The notes beneath the pieces were generated by a model. The model was not told the origin of the DNA and searched no databases. It saw only the letters and a program-made list of their open reading frames with translations. The position numbers were made by a program, and so were the translations under genes. A DNA stretch of 64,000 nt from contig JAZQUG010000031.1 in assembly GCA_045631225.1 (NCBI GenBank), forward strand, positions 7,259 through 71,258. The letters run 5' to 3'. Of the stretch, positions 45,003 to 53,013 are shown piece after piece. The DNA is from Fimenecus sp045631225 (GTDB lineage Bacteria > Bacillota > Clostridia > Oscillospirales > Acutalibacteraceae). Each line of letters begins with the position of its first letter. The stretch's first letter is position 1.

Positions 45003-45738
45003 CAAAGTTCTTATTAAAGTTGAAAATCTTAAAAAGCATTATACAGGTGGTTCTGTTAAGGCACTTGACGGAATTGACTGTGAAATCAAAAAAGGCGAGG
45101 TTGTTGTTATCGTCGGACCGTCAGGTTCAGGTAAATCAACACTTTTGCGTTCCCTTAATCTTCTTGAAATACCAACATCAGGTCATATTTATTTTGACGG
45201 AACAGATATTACTGATAAAAAGACTAATATTAATACACATCGTCAAAGAATGGGTATGGTGTTCCAGCACTTTAACCTTTTCCCAAATATGAATGTGCTT
45301 AAGAATATGACAATAGCACCTACAACACTTCTTGGCAAGAAAAAAGAGGATGCTGAAACAAAAGCACTTGAGCTTCTTGACAGAGTAGGTCTTAAGGACA
45401 GAGCGGAAGCGTATCCAAGTCAGCTTTCAGGTGGTCAAAAACAGCGTGTTGCTATTGTCCGTGCACTTTGTATGGAACCTGAAGTAATGCTTTTTGACGA
45501 ACCAACTTCAGCACTTGACCCTGAAATGGTTGGTGAAGTTCTTGATGTTATGAAGAATCTTGCTCGTGAGGGTATGACAATGGTTGTTGTTACTCACGAA
45601 ATGGGCTTTGCTCGTGAGGTTGGTACTCGAGTAATCTTTATGGATGATGGTAAAATTATTGAAGAAAACACACCAAACGAATTCTTCGACAATCCACAAA
45701 ACCCACGACTTAAGGACTTCTTGTCAAAAGTTCTTTAA
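44992..45738 (+). CDS. Amino-acid ABC transporter ATP-binding protein
   Basis: 248 residues from the GTG at 44992, 10 bases after GGAGG. Walker A GPSGSGKST, Q-loop GMVFQHFNLFPNM, signature LSGGQKQRVAIVRAL, Walker B EVMLFDEPTSALDPE and H-loop VVTHEM are the GlnQ/ArtP pattern. Works with the permease and the permuted binding protein to import an amino acid; ARG-box-like sites upstream hint at arginine or a related residue. Confidence 0.95.
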   Translation: MTDNKVLIKVENLKKHYTGGSVKALDGIDCEIKKGEVVVIVGPSGSGKSTLLRSLNLLEIPTSGHIYFDGTDITDKKTNINTHRQRMGMVFQHFNLFPNMNVLKNMTIAPTTLLGKKKEDAETKALELLDRVGLKDRAEAYPSQLSGGQKQRVAIVRALCMEPEVMLFDEPTSALDPEMVGEVLDVMKNLAREGMTMVVVTHEMGFAREVGTRVIFMDDGKIIEENTPNEFFDNPQNPRLKDFLSKVL

Positions 45739-45752
45739 TGAATATTTTATTG

Positions 45753-45786
45753 TCACCTTGGTAAAATATTACCGAGGTGATTTTTT
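45753..45786 (+). terminator. Terminator of the ABC operon whose 3' arm carries a Shine-Dalgarno
   Basis: 12-bp stem TCACCTTGGTAA / TTACCGAGGTGA (one G-U), loop AATA, then TTTTTT directly before the ATG at 45787. The 3' arm includes GAGGTGA, placed 6 bases before that ATG. Confidence 0.85.
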
Positions 45787-45927
45787 ATGAATAATATGAG
45801 TTTGGATGTAAAAGCTTATTTTGACTCTTTGCCGGTGTCAATCAGGTCAGCAATTGTGGAATCAGGAGCAAAGTTCGATACGGTTGAACAGCTTAAGGTT
45901 CTTGTAAAAGCATATACAGGAGAATAA
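45787..45927 (+). CDS. Small protein of 46 residues, unknown function
   Basis: MNNMSLDVKAYFDSLPVSIR starts the frame, followed by SAIVESGAKFDTVEQLKVLV and KAYTGE. Codon use and the SLPxxIxxxIxxSGxxxxTxxxL pattern resemble small conserved clostridial proteins of unknown role. RBS GAGGTGA is optimal but sits in the terminator's 3' arm, so translation needs read-through or an unfolded hairpin. A terminator follows at 45935. Confidence 0.65.
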   Translation: MNNMSLDVKAYFDSLPVSIRSAIVESGAKFDTVEQLKVLVKAYTGE

Positions 45928-45934
45928 AAGATTA

Positions 45935-45961
45935 GGCGAGGTGTTGATAACCTCGCCTTTA
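45935..45961. terminator. Terminator, possibly bidirectional
   Basis: Stem GGCGAGGT / ACCTCGCC, loop GTTGATA, then TTTAT on the plus strand. On the minus strand it can end the maturase gene (stop at 45986), with TAATCTTTT after the stem. Confidence 0.75.
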
Positions 45962-45985
45962 TCATATGGATTTGTAAATATGATA

Positions 45986-47080
45986 TTATTTTCGTTCGTT
46001 TATAAATGCACGAAATAATGGGAGACAGGATGAAAAGAATTTTTTGTAGCTTTCACAGTAGTCTCTGTCGGCTCTTGTTCGTTTACAACCACCGGCACGG
46101 CACACAGGATAGAATTTGCATTGTTTGCATTTTTCAGGTACAGCAAGACTCTCTCTTAAGAATTCAATAGCTTTGTCACAGTGTGCCAATGTATCGAAAT
46201 TCTCATTTTTATCATTGATGTTTCCTAAATACCACGTATCTGTGCAGTAAAAGTCACAAGGATAAACATTTCCGTTGCCTTCAACAACAAATTGGTGCAT
46301 ACAATGACCACACATGCCACATTGTTCAGTAGGGTTTCCAAGAAACTGATGAACAATGTTGTCAAACCAACGGATACTCGTATATTGACCACGAACATAG
46401 TCTTTCACATAGTAATTAAATCCTTTTATAAGAAAATCACTGTATTGTTCAGGAGACATATATAATTCACTTTCGCTGTGGTCATCAAAAGGACGGAGAC
46501 AAGGAATGAATTGCAGGTATCTGAAGCCATTTTCTCTGAAATACTTATAAATCTCATCAATATGGTCAGCACAATAGCCTGTAAGAACGGTCAAAATATT
46601 AAATTCCACATTGTGTCTTTTGAATTTTTCAGCTGCTGCGAGAATTCGGTAAAAAGCATTTTCTCTTTTTTCGTCAATACGGAATTTGTTGTGCTCAAAG
46701 TTACCGTCAAGGCTAAGTCCTACAAGAAAATTATGCTTGTGAAAGAATTCGCACCATTCGTCAGTTACAAGAGTACCGTTTGTCTGTGTGCTGAAATAAA
46801 TCTGACTGTTAAGATTGTTGGATGATTTAACCTTTTCCACAAAATGTTGAAAATATGTAAGCCCTGCCAGAAGGGGCTCACCACCCTGGAAAGCGAAGGC
46901 AACACTTTCACCATTGGCAAATTGGAGTGCTTTTTCTATTAATTTGTCAGCAGTTTCCTCGGTCATAATACCAAATGACGAAACCTCACGAAGCTCTGTA
47001 ACATTGTGATAGAAACAATATCTGCAACGCATATTACAAAGACTTGATGCAGGTTTAATCATTATTGAAAGTGGTGGCAT
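45986..47080 (-). CDS. Anaerobic sulfatase-maturating enzyme (radical SAM, SPASM)
   Basis: 364 residues from the ATG at 47080 (GGGGTGA upstream; a GTG at 47089 is in the RBS). CNMRCRYC gives the radical-SAM cluster (C15, C19, C22), followed by AFAFQGGEPLLAG. The C-terminal SPASM part has CGMCGHCMHQFVVEGNGNVYPCD (in pieces), CKQCKFYPVC and CKRT. anSMEs oxidise Cys or Ser of sulfatases to formylglycine without oxygen. Its substrate is presumably the CSPAR sulfatase encoded just upstream on the same strand. Confidence 0.93.
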   Translation of the reverse strand: MPPLSIMIKPASSLCNMRCRYCFYHNVTELREVSSFGIMTEETADKLIEKALQFANGESVAFAFQGGEPLLAGLTYFQHFVEKVKSSNNLNSQIYFSTQTNGTLVTDEWCEFFHKHNFLVGLSLDGNFEHNKFRIDEKRENAFYRILAAAEKFKRHNVEFNILTVLTGYCADHIDEIYKYFRENGFRYLQFIPCLRPFDDHSESELYMSPEQYSDFLIKGFNYYVKDYVRGQYTSIRWFDNIVHQFLGNPTEQCGMCGHCMHQFVVEGNGNVYPCDFYCTDTWYLGNINDKNENFDTLAHCDKAIEFLRESLAVPEKCKQCKFYPVCRAGGCKRTRADRDYCESYKKFFSSCLPLFRAFINERK

Positions 47081-47110
47081 AGTATTCACCCCATGAAAAT
47101 ATTTGAGTTA

Positions 47111-47139
47111 ATTATATAACAAAGCCCACTGAAATGCAA
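47111..47139 (-). promoter_or_regulatory. Putative promoter of the maturase gene
   Basis: Minus strand: TTGCAT (47139-47134), 17-base spacer, TATAAT (47116-47111), overlapping the sulfatase terminator. Confidence 0.55.
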
Positions 47140-47152
47140 CTTTCAATGGGCT
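47118..47152 (-). terminator. Terminator of the sulfatase gene
   Basis: Minus strand: AGCCCATTGAAA, loop GTTGCA, TTTCAGTGGGCT (one mismatch-type pair), then TTGTTATAT. It separates the sulfatase from the maturase. Confidence 0.7.
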
Positions 47153-47163
47153 CTGACATTTTA

Positions 47164-49221
47164 TTAAAGATTGTTGTAATAATCCTGATTGATTCCTCGA
47201 CGATTTGCTTTGAAATCATTCATAACATCAGTCATTTTCTGATTAAGCTCTTCTGCAATGGTAGGGTATGTGCTTGTTCTGTTGTAGTTTTCACCCTTAT
47301 CATCAGTAAGAACATATAACCAGTTCTTTCTTGTTTTGTCGAAGAATGCCGGGTTATCGTTCTGCATCTTGCGGAAATACTTGAATGTTATGTATTCATT
47401 TTCTGTAAGAACAGGGTATTTGTAATCTTTGTATTCATCACGGCTGAGAACATCTTCAGTTGACATTGTGTACTGAAGTGCCTTGAGCTTTTCACGCTTC
47501 ATATGAAGGATAGGGTGTTCCTCTGTGTGGACTGCTGTGTCATCCTTCAATACCGGGAGAAGTGAAACACCGTCAATTGTTCGGTCCGCCGGAAGATAAT
47601 TTGCTTTGCCGTTATCACCTGTGATTCCACAAAGGTCAATAAGTGTCGGGAACATATCGGCAAGAACAGCACTCTGTTCACGAGTTGTACCATTTTCCCA
47701 TAATCCGTTATTGTTGTTCCACTTAATCATAAACGGAACTTTCTGACCTGCTTCATAAGCAAGATACTTACCACCACGGAGTTCACCTGTTGAACCCTCA
47801 AGTGCAGGACCATTATCACTTGTGAATATAATGATTGTGTCGTCCATAACATCTAATTCTTCAAGTGTGTTGAAGAGTTCTCCAAGATAATAGTCAAATT
47901 CTGTTACACAGTCAACATAAGTACCCATACCGCTTGTGCAGTCAAAGTCGTCACCTGCAAATACAGGTCCGTGTGGCCAAGGAGTTGCATAGTATGCAAA
48001 GAATGGTTCGTCAGAGTTTGTAACTGCATCAGTAACCCAATCGTTGATTGATTCGTGAATCCATTCACTTGCCTTGCTCTGGTCTTTCTTACCGTCTTTA
48101 AAGAATTCATCAGTACCGTGAACGATTTCATATTCACCGTTTTCCTCTTCAACATAATAGAAAGGAGTCATATCGTTTACGTGATGGCTACCATAGAAAT
48201 AGTCAAAGCCCTGATTTGTAGGAAGATATTCACCATAATCGCCAAGGTGCCATTTACCGAATGCACCTGTGTTATAACCTGCATTCTGGAAAACTTCAGC
48301 AATTGTGATTTCGTCACCAAGCATACCGTCAGCATTGTTACCCATTTCAATTGAGTTGAAAATTCTTGTCTGTGCAAATGGTGAGAGTGTGTCAACAGTA
48401 GGATAGATAACATTGTCAGCATATCCTCTGAACGGATAACGACCTGTCATAAGGCTGAAACGAGCAGGTGAACAAACTGAATAGCTTGAATAGAAATTAT
48501 CGAAATTAACGCCATCTTCACCAATGCTGTCGATGTTTGGAGTGTCATAAATTGCACCATTGAGAGAAATATCACCCCAACCCAAGTCGTCCATCATAAT
48601 GAAAAGCACATTTGGTTTATTCTTTGTATTTTTATCAACCTTGTTAAGGTAATCGTCGTGACCTTTCCAGAGTCTGTCAACATTTGGCTGTGAACGAAGG
48701 TTCATTGTAAGAACATAAAAAACTGTTGTTCCTGCAAGGAAAATACTTAAGAGAGTGGTCACAATAAAATGAGCACCTCTTTTGTCAAATTGCTTTTTGC
48801 CAACAAAGAAAAGAGCAAAAAGAGCAATAATACAAGGAAGTATAATTAATATATTGCCACCCATTCTTACGAGGACATTGAAATTGTCAGCACCTGAGAA
48901 AAGAGCATTTTCAACAGAACTCCAACCGGCTTTACCTGATGAGAAAGCACCGAAACTAGCGTCAGCACCCCAAAGAGTGTAATAAAGTGCAATTCCAAGC
49001 CCTGAAAATCCGTAACCGACAAAAAGACCAAGATATAATTTCTTGAAAATGAGAATTCCAAGAATTATAAGTGCTGAAACAATACACATAAATCCAACAT
49101 TTACAACTGCAAGAATGTTAAGTTTCATAATGTTTAACGCAAGAGCTAAAACAATACCTGCAATCATAATAATTATTGGAAACACTTTTTTTGAATTATC
49201 ATAAATGATTCCTTTTTTCAT
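47164..49221 (-). CDS. Membrane-anchored sulfatase (formylglycine type)
   Basis: 685 residues. About five N-terminal membrane helices (to about 185), then a sulfatase domain: PNVLFIMMDDLGWGD (metal Asp pair), VCSPARFSLMTGRYPFR with Cys250 in the CxPxR motif that becomes formylglycine, GKWHLGDYG, ATPWPHGPV and IIFTSDNGPALEGS. This is the arylsulfatase A-like branch that removes sulfate from glycans; the membrane domain places the active site outside. Substrate unknown; mucin or host glycosaminoglycan is possible. RBS GGGAGG, own promoter and terminator. Confidence 0.93.
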   Translation of the reverse strand: MKKGIIYDNSKKVFPIIIMIAGIVLALALNIMKLNILAVVNVGFMCIVSALIILGILIFKKLYLGLFVGYGFSGLGIALYYTLWGADASFGAFSSGKAGWSSVENALFSGADNFNVLVRMGGNILIILPCIIALFALFFVGKKQFDKRGAHFIVTTLLSIFLAGTTVFYVLTMNLRSQPNVDRLWKGHDDYLNKVDKNTKNKPNVLFIMMDDLGWGDISLNGAIYDTPNIDSIGEDGVNFDNFYSSYSVCSPARFSLMTGRYPFRGYADNVIYPTVDTLSPFAQTRIFNSIEMGNNADGMLGDEITIAEVFQNAGYNTGAFGKWHLGDYGEYLPTNQGFDYFYGSHHVNDMTPFYYVEEENGEYEIVHGTDEFFKDGKKDQSKASEWIHESINDWVTDAVTNSDEPFFAYYATPWPHGPVFAGDDFDCTSGMGTYVDCVTEFDYYLGELFNTLEELDVMDDTIIIFTSDNGPALEGSTGELRGGKYLAYEAGQKVPFMIKWNNNNGLWENGTTREQSAVLADMFPTLIDLCGITGDNGKANYLPADRTIDGVSLLPVLKDDTAVHTEEHPILHMKREKLKALQYTMSTEDVLSRDEYKDYKYPVLTENEYITFKYFRKMQNDNPAFFDKTRKNWLYVLTDDKGENYNRTSTYPTIAEELNQKMTDVMNDFKANRRGINQDYYNNL

Positions 49222-49253
49222 TTTCTTTCCTCCCGTGAATATGAAATGTCAAT

Positions 49254-49282
49254 ATTATACACTAAAATTCGTCGTTATTCAA
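49254..49282 (-). promoter_or_regulatory. Promoter of the sulfatase gene
   Basis: Minus strand: TTGAAT (49282-49277), 17-base spacer, TATAAT (49259-49254). Confidence 0.75.
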
Positions 49283-49285
49283 TAG

Positions 49286-49315
49286 AAAAGGCAGTCTGTA
49301 TTTTTGCAGACTGCC
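49286..49315 (-). terminator. Terminator of the acyltransferase gene
   Basis: Perfect stem GGCAGTCTG / CAGACTGCC on the minus strand, followed by TTTTC. Confidence 0.78.
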
Positions 49316-49320
49316 AAAAA

Positions 49321-50073
49321 TTAATCATTATATTTTTTTGATTCATCGAGAATGATTTTATGAACTTTTTCGTTAAGAGCTTTTACTTGTTCTCGATTCA
49401 TTTCACTTGTCTCAATCGGGTCAAGAATAGTAACCTTAACAGCTGTCGGAGTAATAACACCACCGCTACCCTCAAGGATTTTGAATACATTTCTTATGTA
49501 TATAGGAACAACAGTGACACCCGTCTTCTGTACAATTTTAAATGCACCGTTTTTGAATTCATCAGGAGTATTACTGAATCCTCTTTTCCCTTCAGGAAAA
49601 ACAATCATTGACAAACCATTGTTAATCTGTTCTGCAGTTTTGTTAAGAGCTTTAATGCCTTCTCGTGGGTTTTCCTGATTAATCGGAACACAATGAAGAA
49701 TATGACTGATTTGCTCAATAGCAAAAAGCTTATTTAGCTGCATTCTCATGAGAAAACCGAAATTGAAATCCTTTAAAACATGTATCAAAATAGGAACATC
49801 GGCATAACTCTGGTGATTAGGTGTGAACATAACAGGACGGTCAGTTGGTATTTTTTCAAGACCCTCAACAGTAATGTCAATCTTAGCAGCATTAACAACA
49901 AACTTTGCCCATTTTTTTACCGCTTTATATCCGAAAGCATCAGCTTTTTCTTGTTTACCGTGCTTTTCCAAGAACTTGTGGTAGAAAATTTTTGGTTCCA
50001 TAACAATAAATATGTGACCGAAAATCTTTCCGAAGGTAGCATAACTAAAAAGTTTTTTCTTAAAATTTTCCAT
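49321..50073 (-). CDS. 1-acyl-sn-glycerol-3-phosphate acyltransferase family protein
   Basis: 250 residues. MFTPNHQSYADVPIL holds the NHxxxxD catalytic motif; GFLMRMQLNKLFAI, IVFPEGKRGFSNT (EGxR-type substrate site) and GVTVVPIYI complete the PlsC set. Makes phosphatidic acid from lysophosphatidic acid or acylates a similar lipid at the membrane. Starts 4 bases after the carboxypeptidase stop with GAGGCGTGAG as RBS: a two-gene operon. Confidence 0.92.
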   Translation of the reverse strand: MENFKKKLFSYATFGKIFGHIFIVMEPKIFYHKFLEKHGKQEKADAFGYKAVKKWAKFVVNAAKIDITVEGLEKIPTDRPVMFTPNHQSYADVPILIHVLKDFNFGFLMRMQLNKLFAIEQISHILHCVPINQENPREGIKALNKTAEQINNGLSMIVFPEGKRGFSNTPDEFKNGAFKIVQKTGVTVVPIYIRNVFKILEGSGGVITPTAVKVTILDPIETSEMNREQVKALNEKVHKIILDESKKYND

Positions 50074-50077
50074 TTTC

Positions 50078-51082
50078 TCACGCCTCTAAATAATTGATAT
50101 ATTCTTCTAAACACATACCTAATTCATTAATCTTCTTTGCGTGTTCAACACCAACATATCTGAAATGCCATGGCTCATACATAATGCCTGTTTGTGTGGT
50201 CTTGTTTTCCGCATATCGAAGAATAAATCCATAGTTTTCTGCGTTTTCCATAAGCCATTTGAATTGGGCTGTATTTTCGAATGATTCAGAAAGAGAAAAG
50301 TTTCCTTTTTCCATAATGTCAAAGCCTAAGCCTGTGTTATGCTCACTTGTTCCTGAAAATGTACGGGAATAGTTTGCTTTGTTAATAGCATCAGCTTCAG
50401 AATAACCCTGACTCATATATGAGTTTACAGAGCGGGTAAATAATTTATCTTGTAAATGAATACTTCTGAATGCAGAAACAAGTTCCAACGGAACTCCTGC
50501 CTCCTGAGCTGCTGCAAACATATCTTTAAGTGGTTTATATGCTGCTTTATCTACTGCTTTAACAGAATTTTTTTCTTCACAGTTAAGATACATTGCATCG
50601 ACAGGTTGACCATTTGACCAATAAACTAAATCCCATTTAAAATCCTCAGGTAGTTCATACTGACGATTCAAAAGCATAAGGCTTCTGCCATGCTTAAAAA
50701 TGTTAGCCGGGACAGCATCCGGTGAACGGTATTTAACTGTATCATAGAACGAACCGGTCAAAGCAGGTTTTGTTGTTACAACTACAGTTTCAGGCTCATT
50801 AGTTGTTTTTTCGGTAGTTTTTTCTTCTGTTGATTGTACAGGTTCTGTTGTACTTGTATCTGACTGGGTTGTTTCAGGTGTCTGAAATTCAGAAGATGTG
50901 CTTTCTGTTGGTTTTTGAATTTCTGAAACATCTGTTTCAGGTGAATCTGTTGTGTCCTTGTCAGAGTTAATGGCTTTTCCTATAAAAATAATCATAAAAA
51001 TGACAATACAGGTTATGATAATTCCAATAGTAGAATTGCGTTTCTTTTGCTTTGAAGCAGATTGCTTCTTTCTTGTTACCAT
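50078..51082 (-). CDS. D-alanyl-D-alanine carboxypeptidase, M15B (VanY-like)
   Basis: 334 residues from the ATG at 51082 (AGGAGG upstream). Basic N-terminus, one membrane anchor (about 18-40), then a Ser/Thr/Glu-rich linker to about 115. The catalytic domain has LVSAFRSIHLQ, GTSEHNTGLGFDIM (zinc His and Asp, SxHxxGxxxD) and MYEPWHFRYVG (catalytic Glu/His, EPWHFRY). It trims the terminal D-Ala of peptidoglycan stem peptides outside the membrane. VanY resemblance is at family level; no other van genes are present, so no resistance function is implied. Confidence 0.92.
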   Translation of the reverse strand: MVTRKKQSASKQKKRNSTIGIIITCIVIFMIIFIGKAINSDKDTTDSPETDVSEIQKPTESTSSEFQTPETTQSDTSTTEPVQSTEEKTTEKTTNEPETVVVTTKPALTGSFYDTVKYRSPDAVPANIFKHGRSLMLLNRQYELPEDFKWDLVYWSNGQPVDAMYLNCEEKNSVKAVDKAAYKPLKDMFAAAQEAGVPLELVSAFRSIHLQDKLFTRSVNSYMSQGYSEADAINKANYSRTFSGTSEHNTGLGFDIMEKGNFSLSESFENTAQFKWLMENAENYGFILRYAENKTTQTGIMYEPWHFRYVGVEHAKKINELGMCLEEYINYLEA

Positions 51083-51108
51083 CACATAACCTCCTTTTTT
51101 CGAAAAAA

Positions 51109-51137
51109 ATTATACCATAATTGGTAAAATAAAACAA
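51109..51137 (-). promoter_or_regulatory. Promoter of the carboxypeptidase/acyltransferase operon
   Basis: Minus strand: TTGTTT (51137-51132), 17-base spacer, TGG-TATAAT (51114-51109), an extended -10. Confidence 0.7.
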
Positions 51138-51185
51138 CTAAAATATTATTTTGATTCTAAACAATATGGATAATATATATTCTTA

Positions 51186-51214
51186 TTGACTTTTTTTATA
51201 AATTGTTGTAAAGT
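51186..51214 (+). promoter_or_regulatory. Promoter of the repeat-linker membrane protein
   Basis: TTGACT (51186-51191), 17-base spacer, TAAAGT (51209-51214), 41 bases before the start at 51255. Divergent from the promoter at 51109. Confidence 0.65.
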
Positions 51215-51254
51215 AATAGAGTAAGTATGCAACTTTTGAAAGGGGTTCATTAAA

Positions 51255-52247
51255 ATGGCTAAAAAGCAATTAACTATCGAAGAATATAAGGCAAAAGCTG
51301 AAAAAAGTGCAGCTAACGGTGCAAACTTTGCAAAGGTGTTTATGGCATCTATCGCAGTTATGCTCGCATTAGTAATCACATTCAGCACAGTAACACTTGC
51401 ATATACATATGTAGGTAAAGCTGGTCAGACAACAGTTGTTGCAGGTCCTGTAACTAATAATGGTGGTTCAACAAATGTTGACAACAGCGTTTCTGATGAT
51501 TTCACATCAGATGTACCGTCAGATGATGCAACAGATGCTCCTGTAACAGATGATGCAACAGATGCTCCTGCAACTGATGATACAACAGACGCTCCTGCAG
51601 GTGATGATAATGCGGCAGACGCTCCTGCAGCTCCTGCAAATGCAGAACAGGAATACCTTGATATGTATAAGAAGGCTGTTGCAGCTGCAAGAACAAAGTC
51701 AAAGTCAGTTGTTCGTGTAAAAGACGGTGCTATTAACTATAAGGGTATCGTTGAAGCAGGCGGACTTTCAAGTGCTGCATCAACTCTTATGGGTATGTTT
51801 ATGGCTAAGGATGTTGCTTCAATCGAAGTTAAGAATGAAGAATGGGATAAAACAAAGCTTCCTGATGCAAGTGCTCTTACACTTAATGGTGTTCAGAAAA
51901 TCACTCGTGTAGAAAAAGGTAATACATACGTTATCACAGTTGTTGCAAAGAATGCAGTAAATCCAAAGGCAAATGCTGACGGTGTTGGTTCAATCGCAGG
52001 CGTTATTGAAGAAAGCCAGATTACAGGCTCAATCAGCTCAGTTCCGGGTCTTACACTCAGCAACATCAATATCTCTTATGAAAATGTAACTGCAGTTGCT
52101 ACAATTGACAAGGCAACAGGCAACCTTATTGCTCTTAACCTTAACGCTCCTTGTGTTCTTGGTCTTGATGCAAAGCTTGGATTTATTTCAGTTCCAGGTG
52201 CAAAGGTTGGTATTCAGGTTATCACAGAATATAAGATTTCTTACTAA
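51255..52247 (+). CDS. Membrane-anchored protein with Asp/Thr/Ala/Pro repeat linker, unknown function
   Basis: 330 residues, not recognised. A cytoplasmic N-terminus (about 1-32), one membrane helix (VFMASIAVMLALVITFSTV, about 33-53), an extracytoplasmic acidic linker (about 70-130) containing four tandem nine-residue repeats of the DDATDAPxT type, then a folded domain (about 131-330), probably beta-rich, with ITRVEKGNTYVITVVAKNAV and NINISYENVTAVATIDKATG. The shape, a membrane anchor with a wall-spanning linker and an exposed domain, suggests a surface-displayed binding or sensing module. RBS AAAGGGG; strong terminator. Confidence 0.7.
   Translation: MAKKQLTIEEYKAKAEKSAANGANFAKVFMASIAVMLALVITFSTVTLAYTYVGKAGQTTVVAGPVTNNGGSTNVDNSVSDDFTSDVPSDDATDAPVTDDATDAPATDDTTDAPAGDDNAADAPAAPANAEQEYLDMYKKAVAAARTKSKSVVRVKDGAINYKGIVEAGGLSSAASTLMGMFMAKDVASIEVKNEEWDKTKLPDASALTLNGVQKITRVEKGNTYVITVVAKNAVNPKANADGVGSIAGVIEESQITGSISSVPGLTLSNINISYENVTAVATIDKATGNLIALNLNAPCVLGLDAKLGFISVPGAKVGIQVITEYKISY
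51522..51629 (+). repeat. In-frame tandem repeat, four 27-bp units
   Basis: Units encode DDATDAPVT, DDATDAPAT, DDTTDAPAG and DDNAADAPA. The first two differ at one residue; decay toward the 3' side suggests recent expansion at the 5' end. Confidence 0.8.
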
Positions 52248-52269
52248 TTTAAAATAAGTAATAAAAATG

Positions 52270-52300
52270 AAGGACTTGACTTAATCGTCAGGTCCTTTTT
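52270..52300 (+). terminator. Rho-independent terminator
   Basis: AAGGACTTGAC / GTCAGGTCCTT stem (one mismatch), loop TTAATC, then TTTG. Confidence 0.8.
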
Positions 52301-52379
52301 GTATTGTTATAGCAATACGGAAGTTAATTGGCTCTGCAAGTTATAATTTATTGGAGTGGTAATTCGTTTTTTTCATTTA

Positions 52380-52568
52380 TTACAAATCATCCGCATCCTG
52401 TACGGGAACTTCGGAGTCTTTAGGATTACCTGTGTACCATCCTTCAGCATCATACTGCTTGGTGTCTTCTTCGCTGTTCCATATTTTTGCGATTTCTTCA
52501 CTTATTCTTTCAATTTCTTTTCTTGTATTTCTTTGCTTTTCAATTTTTTTGTTTTTATTAAAAAACAT
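52380..52568 (-). CDS. Small charged protein ending PVQDADDL, unknown function
   Basis: 62 residues. A basic, helical N-terminal half (KKIEKQRNTRKEIERISEEI) and an acidic end with GWYTGNPKDSEVPVQDADDL. The YTGxP...PVQDADDL ending recurs, from memory, in many small clostridial proteins, which supports a real gene. RBS GGGGGGTGA 5 bases before the ATG is very strong. It lies alone in the 550-base gap between 52247 and 52802. Confidence 0.72.
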   Translation of the reverse strand: MFFNKNKKIEKQRNTRKEIERISEEIAKIWNSEEDTKQYDAEGWYTGNPKDSEVPVQDADDL

Positions 52569-52704
52569 TTTTTCACCCCCCTTGTTGAGATGCTATATAT
52601 GTATTTTTTTCAAAAATAATTAAAATAATCATAGAAAATAATATTCATATGAAATATCGAATGTCCAGAATTTGTGTTTTTAGATGTTTTTATCGAGTAA
52701 TTTG

Positions 52705-52733
52705 TTGACATTTTTTTGCTGATTGGTTATAAT
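52705..52733 (+). promoter_or_regulatory. Perfect consensus promoter of the small secreted peptide
   Basis: TTGACA (52705-52710), 17 bases, TATAAT (52728-52733). The rest of 52569-52704 holds only AT-rich sequence; no other feature is seen. Confidence 0.88.
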
Positions 52734-52751
52734 TATAGTACTAAAGAGAGG

Positions 52752-52786
52752 TTTGTATTGAGGAAATACAAATTTTATATTTTTTG
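52752..52786 (+). other. 5'-UTR hairpin with T-tract (possible attenuator)
   Basis: Perfect 8-bp stem TTTGTATT / AATACAAA with loop GAGGA (52752-52772), followed by TTTTATATTTTTTG. It lies between the consensus promoter and the peptide's RBS, so it could limit or stabilise the transcript. Confidence 0.55.
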
Positions 52787-52801
52787 AAAGGATTTGATTT
52801 T

Positions 52802-52990
52802 ATGAAAAAGACAATCACAGCAATCGCAACAGCAGTAATGGCTTCTGTAATGGGTATTACATCATTTGCAGCACCATCAGTGCCTGATGTTCTTCCTAGC
52901 AACGCAAACTCAATCATCGATGCAATTCTTAATGTTTTCGATGTTATCCTTGGCTTAGTTGGCGAAATTGCAGGTTTACTTTTCAAATAA
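52802..52990 (+). CDS. Small secreted peptide precursor with amphipathic mature part
   Basis: 62 residues from the ATG at 52802 (GAAAGGA upstream). Residues 1-23 form a Sec signal peptide (KK, hydrophobic core, TSFA cleavage). The mature part, about 39 residues, is APSVPDVLPSNANSIIDAIL then NVFDVILGLVGEIAGLLFK: a polar start and a hydrophobic, weakly charged, probably amphipathic helix. I do not recognise a family. Bacteriocin-like, modulin-like or surface-active roles are possible, but no immunity or export gene adjoins it. Perfect promoter and strong terminator argue for high expression. Confidence 0.72.
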   Translation: MKKTITAIATAVMASVMGITSFAAPSVPDVLPSNANSIIDAILNVFDVILGLVGEIAGLLFK

Positions 52991-53013
52991 GAAACATTTT
53001 TTCAAAGAAATTG

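Noticed and set aside
50078..51082. Vancomycin resistance gene vanY
   Set aside because: Only the general M15B family is shown; no vanA/B-type ligase, vanH or vanX nearby. Ordinary wall-trimming carboxypeptidase is simpler.
51522..51629. CRISPR array
   Set aside because: The repeats are contiguous, in frame and without spacers; they are protein-coding.
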